NCBI GenBank assembly: GCA_937885015.1
Contig: CALAAS010000040.1
Coordinates: forward strand, 5,107-69,106
Length of the DNA stretch: 64,000 bases
Reading direction: 5' to 3'
Source: an uncultured Clostridium sp.
Lineage (GTDB): Bacteria; Bacillota; Clostridia; Lachnospirales; Lachnospiraceae
Shown: piece after piece, positions 34,619-41,611 of the stretch
Layout of the letters: each line of letters starts with the position of its first letter
Position numbering within the stretch: position 1 is the first letter of the stretch
The notes under the pieces: generated by a model
What the model saw: only the letters and a program-made list of their open reading frames with translations
What the model was told of the DNA's origin: nothing
Databases searched by the model: none
Position numbers and translations under genes: made by a program

Positions 34619-35842
34619 TTATAAATAGAAAATATTCTCCGCCGCATCACATACTCTCCGCGTATCAAGTACAACTTTTCCTCTCAACTTTCCCACATTC
34701 TCTTTTATCTCATCATGCCCCACCATAATTACTACCATATCCACATCATTTAAAAATTCATCTAAATCATGATACTGATTTTTCACGGCATCTTCCGTAA
34801 TATATGGGTCGTACACCTTAAGTCCCGTTGCCAAATGACGTTCCTGGCTTTCCAGAAGCTGCAAGGTCGGTGATTCCCTCATATCGTCTACGTTTTCTTT
34901 GTATGTCAGGCCATAAAGTCCCACACGGGTAATATCCGTCAAACCATTTTCTTTCATAATTTCATATATACGGTTCAACACAAAATCCGGCATACCATCA
35001 TTGGTTTTCATTGATTCATCAATTACCTTCGCAAGACTCGGATAATCTCCTACCAAAAACCATGGATCTACAGAAATACAATGTCCCCCTACCCCTGGGC
35101 CAGGCTGCAGGATATTTACTCTAGGATGCATATTGCAGATTCGAATAATTTCATACACGTCCATATTATCGTGACGGCAGATTTTAGCCAATTCATTAGC
35201 AAAGGCAATATTAACTGCCCGAAATGTATTTTCCACTACTTTTGTCATTTCTGCAGTTCTGATATCTGTTACTACAATTTCTCCCTGACAAAAAGAGGAG
35301 TACAGCTTCTTAACTTTTTCCCCCACTTCTTTATCGTCAGCTCCGATCGTACGATTATTATGAAGCAGCTCATATACCATATTTCCCGGAATAATTCTCT
35401 CTGGAGCATGAACAAGATTCAAATCTTGTCCTATTTTAAATCCATTTTCTTCAATTACAGGACGCACAAATCGGTCGATTGTTCCAGGAGAAACCGTGGA
35501 TTCAATTACAACCGTTGCTCCTTTAGGACAAACTTTCATGACATCTTTTACTGCATTTACCACATAACAGGCATCCACCTTCTTACTGAATTTATCATAT
35601 GGCGTTGGAACTGAAACAATATAGGTATCTGTTACCTGATATTTTGTTGTAAACTGGATTCCTGCTTGTAATGCCGTATCAAATAATGCATCCAACCCTT
35701 TTTCTTTAAAGGTTGTAGAACCTTCCTGCAGCGTATGTACCAGTTTCTCATTGTAATCTGTTCCTATAACCTCTACTCCATGAGATGCCATCATAAGTGC
35801 TGTCGGTAATCCGATGTATCCAAGTCCTATTACATTTACCAT
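34619..35842 (-). CDS. wecC: UDP-N-acetyl-D-mannosamine dehydrogenase-like nucleotide-sugar dehydrogenase
   Basis: The 407-residue protein is a four-electron nucleotide-sugar dehydrogenase. NVIGLGYIGLPTALM is the NAD site, VVIESTVSPGTI and ERIIPGN follow, and the catalytic Cys lies in GVGGHCISVDPWF. Features are closest to the WecC (UDP-ManNAc) group rather than UDP-glucose dehydrogenase, and wecB in the same cluster makes its substrate. The product would be UDP-ManNAcA. It precedes the bi-domain oxidoreductase and follows the heparinase-like gene by 24 bp. Confidence 0.88.
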   Translation of the reverse strand: MVNVIGLGYIGLPTALMMASHGVEVIGTDYNEKLVHTLQEGSTTFKEKGLDALFDTALQAGIQFTTKYQVTDTYIVSVPTPYDKFSKKVDACYVVNAVKDVMKVCPKGATVVIESTVSPGTIDRFVRPVIEENGFKIGQDLNLVHAPERIIPGNMVYELLHNNRTIGADDKEVGEKVKKLYSSFCQGEIVVTDIRTAEMTKVVENTFRAVNIAFANELAKICRHDNMDVYEIIRICNMHPRVNILQPGPGVGGHCISVDPWFLVGDYPSLAKVIDESMKTNDGMPDFVLNRIYEIMKENGLTDITRVGLYGLTYKENVDDMRESPTLQLLESQERHLATGLKVYDPYITEDAVKNQYHDLDEFLNDVDMVVIMVGHDEIKENVGKLRGKVVLDTRRVCDAAENIFYL

Positions 35843-35866
35843 TTTATTTTCTTCATCTCCTACATC

Positions 35867-37594
35867 CTATTTTTCAAACCGTACCACAGTCTTTACTAAA
35901 ACCTGCCGTTCAAATTCAACCTGAACTTCCAGTACCTCTTTTTGCTGAAATTTCCCAAATTCTTCTGCGTATTGGCAAATATTGCCCTTACGATGTACTT
36001 TTAAGTTATAAGGCGTTCCTTCCGTTTCAAATGTAATCTCCGCTTTTTTTTCTTTTAGATTATACTTTTCTTCCTTTTTTGTCGCTTCGTTTCGTTCTCT
36101 ATCAAAAATTTCAACTATATTTTCTTTCTCTTCATAAATAAACCCAGGAGCCAGATGGAAAAAAATCCGAAGCCTGTGAGAACCATCCTTTGATTTCGCA
36201 CAGTCTGTGATTTGAAGTACATTTCCTCTCCATGTCATTTTTCTTCTAAAAAAATCACCAGAATAAGAATAAAATTCTCCCTTTACTAAATTCTCCTCTC
36301 TTTGAGCACACCATCCCGAAATCCGTCTGGCTGCCCGATGCTCACCCCACAATTCTGACTGTTCCCTTTCGTCTATCATCATTGTATTGTGAGCTTTTGT
36401 GCTTCTAAAAAACTCTCTGGCTTCTCCCTGATACAGTCCCGTACCGGAATTAACAAAAAATGGCTTTTCATCTGCAAATAACTCAAAACTGAGTGTATCG
36501 CAATGGCTATGTCCACTCATATAAGACGGGCCAATGGATCCGCAATCAAACAAAATCGAATATTTTCCATTTTCCAACTTATAATATCCAGCATCTGGGA
36601 ATTCGTCCTGATATTTTTCTTTTTTTATGAAAGCCTCGGAAGCCAGATACAGTGCTTCTTTTCTTTTAGAAACATTATCTCCAGCATCATTCATCAGCGG
36701 AGTTCGATCAAATCCCCGTTCCAAAGATGTCATGGCATTTACCATTTTTCCAATAACCGGATCCAATGCATCTGATATTTTCTCACTATCTTTTAAAGCA
36801 ACACGAAGCCTCAACAAATCCTCCAGAATGAGCTTATGGTACATAAGACTTCTCTCATAATGAACTCCATCTGAAAGAATCTGTTCCCGAACCTGATTCA
36901 AGAAAACAGGATAGTACTTGTGTAGCTGTCTGGAATCAAAAAACATCCAGGCAGACAATAGAATCGCCTTTAAATTCTCAAAATAGTGATTCCCCAAAAG
37001 AGCCAGTTCCTGATTTTTAAGGAGGTATTGATATTGGACGTAAATGCTTCGCACCAACTTTGCCTGAAATTTTTTCTCCAGGCTTTCTTCAAGAAGGTTC
37101 ATGCAAATCAACAAGTTGGGAATGCGCATGGAAATTGTATAGGGTTCCATACAATCAGCAGCCTTGTTTTCCAGCCACGCATCCATAATTTCATACCATT
37201 TTTCCAGATATTTGTCTTCTTTTGTCTCTCTGTATTTCACACATATAGGAATCAAAAACTCCAAGTATTGAAGATTATAATTCCACAAATGAGAAGCAGA
37301 AGAAACTTCCCATTTTTTTAAATCCAATTTGTTTGTTTCATGTAATAGTGTAACTTTCCCATCAAAAAAATCTTCTACCCAAAAGCGCTTTATATAATCC
37401 TGATCTAAATCCAGTTCTTTTATGAATACTTGGGGAATTCTATATTCCTTAGGCAATTTATCGATGTTTAATTGCTTCATCAAACGGTAATTTCCATTTT
37501 TTAAGCACTTCCTTTTCAACTGATAAAAAATCTGCACAGGTTTTAAATATTTAATTGTCCGAATATATAGTAAAACTTTTTCCAGCTGACTCAT
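35867..37594 (-). CDS. Heparinase II/III-like (alginate-lyase family) protein
   Basis: The 575-residue protein has an N-terminal alpha-helical toroid region (WEVSSASHLWNYNLQYLEFL, GNHYFENLKAILLSAWMFF) and a C-terminal beta domain typical of Hepar_II_III (GPSYMSGHSHCDTLSFELF, FVNSGTGLYQGEAREFFRST). No signal peptide is seen, so it should be cytoplasmic, unlike secreted lyases. Relatives occur in many capsule clusters beside bi-domain oxidoreductases; whether they cleave or transfer is unsettled. The ATG at 37594 is preceded by AGGAAGGA; 11 upstream codons are open but unsupported. Confidence 0.8.
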   Translation of the reverse strand: MSQLEKVLLYIRTIKYLKPVQIFYQLKRKCLKNGNYRLMKQLNIDKLPKEYRIPQVFIKELDLDQDYIKRFWVEDFFDGKVTLLHETNKLDLKKWEVSSASHLWNYNLQYLEFLIPICVKYRETKEDKYLEKWYEIMDAWLENKAADCMEPYTISMRIPNLLICMNLLEESLEKKFQAKLVRSIYVQYQYLLKNQELALLGNHYFENLKAILLSAWMFFDSRQLHKYYPVFLNQVREQILSDGVHYERSLMYHKLILEDLLRLRVALKDSEKISDALDPVIGKMVNAMTSLERGFDRTPLMNDAGDNVSKRKEALYLASEAFIKKEKYQDEFPDAGYYKLENGKYSILFDCGSIGPSYMSGHSHCDTLSFELFADEKPFFVNSGTGLYQGEAREFFRSTKAHNTMMIDEREQSELWGEHRAARRISGWCAQREENLVKGEFYSYSGDFFRRKMTWRGNVLQITDCAKSKDGSHRLRIFFHLAPGFIYEEKENIVEIFDRERNEATKKEEKYNLKEKKAEITFETEGTPYNLKVHRKGNICQYAEEFGKFQQKEVLEVQVEFERQVLVKTVVRFEK

Positions 37595-37628
37595 TTTTAT
37601 ATTCCTTCCTAATGCAAGGCTGTTCACA

Positions 37629-39800
37629 TTATTTGGTTCCGAATAATACTTCTAACATTTTATCAGTCAGCACTTCCACGCTTCTTGTTTCCCGAATATA
37701 TTTTCGCCCTCTTTCTCCAAATTTCTGTCTCTCTTCCTTAGTCATGTGATAAACAGATTCGATTTTATCTGCCAAGTCTCCAGGATTATACGGCTCAAAT
37801 ACCATCCCAGCTCCACTGGCAGCCACTTCATCATCTTTGTATAAAAAACCGTATAGGGTGCATGCTCCTGAATATAAATATTCATTTACTTTATTCTTCG
37901 ATACACCATATTTATACACTTCTTTATGCCCTTGCACTTCCAGATGTGCCATACAAATATCGCTGTGACTAATCAATGCCGGAACAGATTCTTTAGGAAT
38001 TCTATCAAACACCCTTACATTTTTAAGATCATTCTGTTTAATATACGTTTGCATCCCTTCTTTTTCCTGTCCACTTCCAACAAACACCATTTTTATGTCA
38101 GAAATATTCCGTTCCTGCAAAATTTTCAAAGCTTCCAGCATAACGTAAACGCCTTCGTAAGTCATATAGTATCCAGCAAAGGAGCAAATAAAACCATCCT
38201 TTATAAAATTCCTTACTTGTTCCGGAAGTAAATCCATTCTTTCACGATTTTCATCGAACCGCTGACAGTCCATAGGTTGTCCAATCAGATAGGTTTTCTT
38301 TTTATCAAATCCCAATTCTCCGCAAATATATTTATCCCCGTGATACATGGAATAAACAATCCGATCTGCTTTTTTGTAAGTCCATTTTTGTATCATTCCA
38401 AAAAACAAGACCATCGGATCATATGGTTTCTTCTCTCCGCTCACGACCCAGATCCTCGGCCAGAAGTCTCTGACTTCTGCGCAAAAACGAATTCTATATT
38501 TTGGGGCGATACGGTAAGCTGCAACCCAGGCCAATGGATGTACGGAACATCCCGTTATGACATCTGGAATGCCATATTTTTTTGCGATACTTTTTTCATA
38601 CTTCCACACCTTGCGCATAAAATCAAACATATTTCTGGCTCGCCCCAGTCCTCCATTGGATTCATATGCACTGGTTCGCAAATAAACGTAATGTACGTTT
38701 TTGTCTATCTCGTTTACAAATATATTTTTCTCTGATATGTAGTCGTGATGAAAATGAGAAAATCCAGATGCGATTACAACAACGTTATAATTTCTCCTTC
38801 CCAATTCTTTTGCAAAATCATACTGACGGGAAATCCCCCCATATTTAGGCTCAGACGAATAGTGATCAATAATCCAGATTGTTTTTTTTCCTGTATTTCT
38901 TTCTTCTTCCATTTCCATTTTTCTTACAGAACTATCGAAATCTTCTTTTTGGTAATCTATTCCTTCATAAACGCTCATATTTTTCTCATACACCAAACTT
39001 CCAAACGCCTTATTACACAGGTTTCCGACTTTTCCCGGTACTCTTGACAAAAACCGCACGATAGGATTCCAGATACGGCTAATCCATATGTTCCGGTGAT
39101 ACGTATCCGCAATTTTCTTGATTACATGGCTGGTTCTTACATACTCCGCATTTTGAGGAAAAAACGTTCCCCCCCTTCCATCTTCAATGATCTGGCGCAA
39201 AAACTCCGTTAAATTTGCAATATACAGCATACTCCTCTCATTGGGGAAATCCGGAAACACCGGACAGCGCAGCGCTATTTTTCTAAGAATCTGATAATTT
39301 CCTTTGCATCCCTCTCCGTAAATCATCGGAGGACGCAAGATTGCTACATGAAAGGTTTCATCTGAGAGAGGACGCAGTTTCTTTTCTGCCTTCCACTTAC
39401 TATCCCCATAAAAATTGGAGGGAGATGGTTTCGTCTCTCTCGTGATCACTCTTTTTTTCCGGTCAGAACTGCCTTCCCCATACACAATGATGGAGCTCAT
39501 ATAAATAAACTGCTTTACTCCCTCTTTCTTTGCTTTTTTGGCTGTTTCCGCAGCCAGATCGCAATTCACGACATAATACAGTTTCTTTTGCTCTTTTGTT
39601 ACCTTTCCTATATCTGCATGTGCAATCCCTGCCACATGGAACACCGTATCATATCCGGAAAAATCCTTCTGTTTCCATCCGTCTTCCCGCATGTCAACCG
39701 TATCTACCTGATACATCCCGGCATATTCCGGCTTTTTTAACCACGCCTCAAGCGAAGTTCCGATATAGCTTCCTGCACCGGTAATCAAAATCCGTTTCAT
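37629..39800 (-). CDS. Fused NAD-dependent epimerase/reductase and WbuB-like GT4
   Basis: The 723-residue protein joins two enzymes usually encoded separately. Residues 1-295 are an extended SDR (ILITGAGSYIGTSLEAWL, FHVAGIAHADIGK, YMSSIIVYGEG, NFYGDSKWKAEK with Tyr/Lys), similar to WbpV-type 4-keto-sugar reductases/epimerases. Residues 310-723 are a GT4 enzyme similar to WbuB, the L-FucNAc transferase: IWIIDHYSSEPKYGGISRQY, AEVRDFWPRIWV, FAGYYMTYEGVYVMLEAL and YKYGVSKNKVNEYLYSG. The cluster makes UDP-L-FucNAc, which fits. There is no internal stop, frameshift or ribosome site that would split it. It follows the sugar transferase by 23 bp. Confidence 0.85.
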   Translation of the reverse strand: MKRILITGAGSYIGTSLEAWLKKPEYAGMYQVDTVDMREDGWKQKDFSGYDTVFHVAGIAHADIGKVTKEQKKLYYVVNCDLAAETAKKAKKEGVKQFIYMSSIIVYGEGSSDRKKRVITRETKPSPSNFYGDSKWKAEKKLRPLSDETFHVAILRPPMIYGEGCKGNYQILRKIALRCPVFPDFPNERSMLYIANLTEFLRQIIEDGRGGTFFPQNAEYVRTSHVIKKIADTYHRNIWISRIWNPIVRFLSRVPGKVGNLCNKAFGSLVYEKNMSVYEGIDYQKEDFDSSVRKMEMEEERNTGKKTIWIIDHYSSEPKYGGISRQYDFAKELGRRNYNVVVIASGFSHFHHDYISEKNIFVNEIDKNVHYVYLRTSAYESNGGLGRARNMFDFMRKVWKYEKSIAKKYGIPDVITGCSVHPLAWVAAYRIAPKYRIRFCAEVRDFWPRIWVVSGEKKPYDPMVLFFGMIQKWTYKKADRIVYSMYHGDKYICGELGFDKKKTYLIGQPMDCQRFDENRERMDLLPEQVRNFIKDGFICSFAGYYMTYEGVYVMLEALKILQERNISDIKMVFVGSGQEKEGMQTYIKQNDLKNVRVFDRIPKESVPALISHSDICMAHLEVQGHKEVYKYGVSKNKVNEYLYSGACTLYGFLYKDDEVAASGAGMVFEPYNPGDLADKIESVYHMTKEERQKFGERGRKYIRETRSVEVLTDKMLEVLFGTK

Positions 39801-39823
39801 GTTCTCATCTCCTGGCAGGAAAA

Positions 39824-40444
39824 CTATTTTCCCTGCTTCTTCATCTCTCCGGTTCCGCCTTCTACCACTCCCTCATGCTTCAGCACCGAGGTAATCGTTC
39901 TTAAAAAGCAGATGCAGTCGAACCGGAAACTCATGTGTTTCACGTAATATCCATCTAACTTCGCTTTGATGGGAATCTCCAGCTCATCCCGCCCATTGAC
40001 CTGGGCCCAGCCGGTCAGGCCCGGCATCACATCATTGGCTCCGTATTTGTCCCGCTCTGCAATCAAATCTTCCTGATTCCAGAGGGCAGGACGCGGCCCG
40101 ATGATGCTCATATCGCCCTTCAGGATATTGATGATCTGAGGCAGCTCATCCAGTGACGTCTTCCGAAGAAACCGGCCTGTTCTGGTTATGTACTGTTCCG
40201 GATTGCTGAGCATATGAGTCGGCATATCCTTTGGCGTATCCGTTCGCATTGTCCTGAATTTCAAAATATCAAAATACGTTTTATGAATTCCCACCCGTTT
40301 CTGCCGGAAAAACACCGGCCCAGGAGAATCCAGCTTAATCGCAATAAAAAGACACAAAAAAATCGGGGATAAAAGGATGAGGCCCACCGTTGACAGCGCC
40401 ACATCTATTCCCCGTTTCCATTCTATATAATGTTTGTTTCTCAT
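39824..40444 (-). CDS. Initiating phosphoglycosyl transferase (PglC/WcaJ-core type)
   Basis: The 206-residue protein is the compact catalytic core of the polyprenyl-phosphate glycosyl-1-phosphate transferases. One N-terminal membrane segment (GIDVALSTVGLILLSPIFL) is re-entrant in this class. GPVFFRQKRVGIHKTYFDILKFRTM, TSLDELPQIINILKGDMSIIGPRP and PGLTGWAQVNGRDEL (in pieces) contain the Asp-Glu catalytic pair. It puts the first sugar phosphate on undecaprenyl phosphate. Small size is closer to PglC, which uses bacillosamine-like UDP sugars, but the substrate cannot be told. It follows loaP by 103 bp. Confidence 0.92.
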   Translation of the reverse strand: MRNKHYIEWKRGIDVALSTVGLILLSPIFLCLFIAIKLDSPGPVFFRQKRVGIHKTYFDILKFRTMRTDTPKDMPTHMLSNPEQYITRTGRFLRKTSLDELPQIINILKGDMSIIGPRPALWNQEDLIAERDKYGANDVMPGLTGWAQVNGRDELEIPIKAKLDGYYVKHMSFRFDCICFLRTITSVLKHEGVVEGGTGEMKKQGK

Positions 40445-40547
40445 ATTTCGTTCTTGTTTTTCCTCTTATTTTTTGTCTTATTTTTCCAGGCATCTATTTC
40501 CTATTATTTTTCTCTCCTCTGTTCGTACTTCTCCCTCCTGCACGGTT

Positions 40548-41159
40548 TTATTCGCTCCTCGCCCCCACAATCTCGATCCCCATCCGGACTTCTGTTTCCC
40601 GCCCCATAAAAGGAAGCGCCACCGTTACCTCCCGTTTGTGAAGATTGCAGGACAGAATCCGCCCCGGATGGTTTTTCAGAGGCCCGCTTAAGATGACAAC
40701 TTCTTTCCCCACCAGATTATCAAAGCAGAGTCCCGCACCCGGGATTCCGTTTCTGTTTCTGCATTCGTTTCCATTTCCGCCTCCCCTTCCCATTTCCTGC
40801 GTCTCCCGGATCAGGAGGCGGGACAGGCGGGTAATATGGTAATTATCGCCGATGGAACGGATAAATTCTTCCTCTTTTTCGGAAAGCGGTATGAAAAAGC
40901 TCTCGCCGTCTTTCAGAAGTTTCGTCAATCTCGTTACCTGTTTTAACCTCAGAAACAGTTCCTCCGGCTGGGCCGTCACGGAAAACACATAACCCGGAAA
41001 CAGGATTTCCTCCACCTGCTGCCAGCGCCCGTGAAATTTTTTGACCCGCTCTTTCCGCGGGATAAAGCATTCCGTCAAAATCTCATGTGGAATCTGCTTT
41101 TGGATCAGCGCCGCCGTCTCTTCCTCCTGGCCGCCCGCCACCTGTATGACATACCACAT
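40548..41159 (-). CDS. loaP: Transcription antiterminator LoaP (NusG paralogue)
   Basis: The 203-residue protein begins MWYVIQVAGGQEEETAALI, a NusG NGN domain, with CFIPRKERVKKFHGRWQQ and EILFPGYVFSV typical of LoaP. A C-terminal KOW domain (LVGKEVVILSGPLKNHPGRI) is linked by an Asn/Gly-rich segment. The ATG at 41159 has GGGAGGA upstream; the frame is open for 59 more codons but without a ribosome site. LoaP proteins load on RNA polymerase at leader RNA hairpins and prevent premature termination in long polysaccharide or polyketide operons. Here it heads a 24-kb co-directional cluster, fitting that role. Confidence 0.9.
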   Translation of the reverse strand: MWYVIQVAGGQEEETAALIQKQIPHEILTECFIPRKERVKKFHGRWQQVEEILFPGYVFSVTAQPEELFLRLKQVTRLTKLLKDGESFFIPLSEKEEEFIRSIGDNYHITRLSRLLIRETQEMGRGGGNGNECRNRNGIPGAGLCFDNLVGKEVVILSGPLKNHPGRILSCNLHKREVTVALPFMGRETEVRMGIEIVGARSE

Positions 41160-41178
41160 TTTTCTCTTCCTCCCACCG

Positions 41179-41194
41179 ATCAGAACTTTCTGAT
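41179..41194 (-). other. Small hairpin before the loaP ribosome site
   Basis: ATCAGAA and TTCTGAT form a 7-bp stem with a 2-base loop, ending about 10 bases before the GGGAGGA of loaP. It may tune translation of loaP. Confidence 0.35.
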
Positions 41195-41335
41195 ATCCCG
41201 ATTGTTCCTGCCGTTTTTCGCGTTTTTGTGAAAATCCAAGCAGAAAAAGCAAAAGAGGCTCTCCCCACACCCGGCCAGCAAAACAGAGGAACACTATCAA
41301 ACCAAAAAAACCTGATTTTGAGTATGCTTCGCCCA

Positions 41336-41381
41336 TTCACAGAAAGAAATCGGCAAAAAACCGATTCACAGCTTCTGTGAA
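41336..41381 (-). promoter_or_regulatory. Leader RNA with alternative hairpins, candidate LoaP site
   Basis: On the minus strand TTCACAGAA (41381-41373) can pair either with the nearby CTGTGAA-type segment, giving a 7-bp, 3-base-loop hairpin (41365-41381), or with TTCTGTGAA at 41344-41336, giving a 9-bp outer stem that encloses a third hairpin ATCGG/CCGAT (41349-41365). The first and second pairings cannot coexist. It lies about 180 bases before loaP. LoaP is known to need leader hairpins, so this is the best candidate in the 41160-41611 gap. Confidence 0.45.
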
Positions 41382-41399
41382 CCTTACTGTCTTGCTATG

Positions 41400-41427
41400 A
41401 CCATATAAGCGTGACTCCATGTGCCAA
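41400..41427 (-). promoter_or_regulatory. Possible promoter of the loaP-capsule operon
   Basis: On the minus strand TTGGCA and TATGGT are 16 bases apart. Transcription would start about 12 bases before the leader hairpins. The -10 box is only a moderate match. Confidence 0.35.
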
Positions 41428-41499
41428 TGCTTCATCTCATCCACTTATAATATTGTGTGGGAACAGCCTCTTCCTAAGCAGTTCCGTACAAAGGTTTCA

Positions 41500-41552
41500 T
41501 GTCAAAAACATAAAACCGCCAGCCGGAGAATATATGCCCGGTTGACGGTTTT
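41500..41552 (-). terminator. Intrinsic terminator after the YARHG gene
   Basis: On the minus strand AAAACCGTCAACCGG pairs with CCGGCTGGCGGTTTT (41538-41552 with 41512-41526, including wobble pairs) and is followed by a T-rich stretch. It lies 60 bases after the stop at 41612 and insulates the capsule operon from upstream transcription. Confidence 0.65.
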
Positions 41553-41611
41553 GATTATAGCATTATTTTAAGTGAGGGTCAACCGCAGGAAAGCTTTTCC
41601 AGCTCTCTTTC

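Noticed and set aside
41160..41336. 59-codon in-frame N-terminal extension of LoaP
   Set aside because: No ribosome site precedes the upstream ATG, the sequence is not LoaP-like, and GGGAGGA fits the ATG at 41159.
41478..41483. TTGACA on the minus strand as the -35 box for loaP
   Set aside because: No -10 box lies 16-18 bases downstream; the position is in the T-rich end of the preceding terminator.
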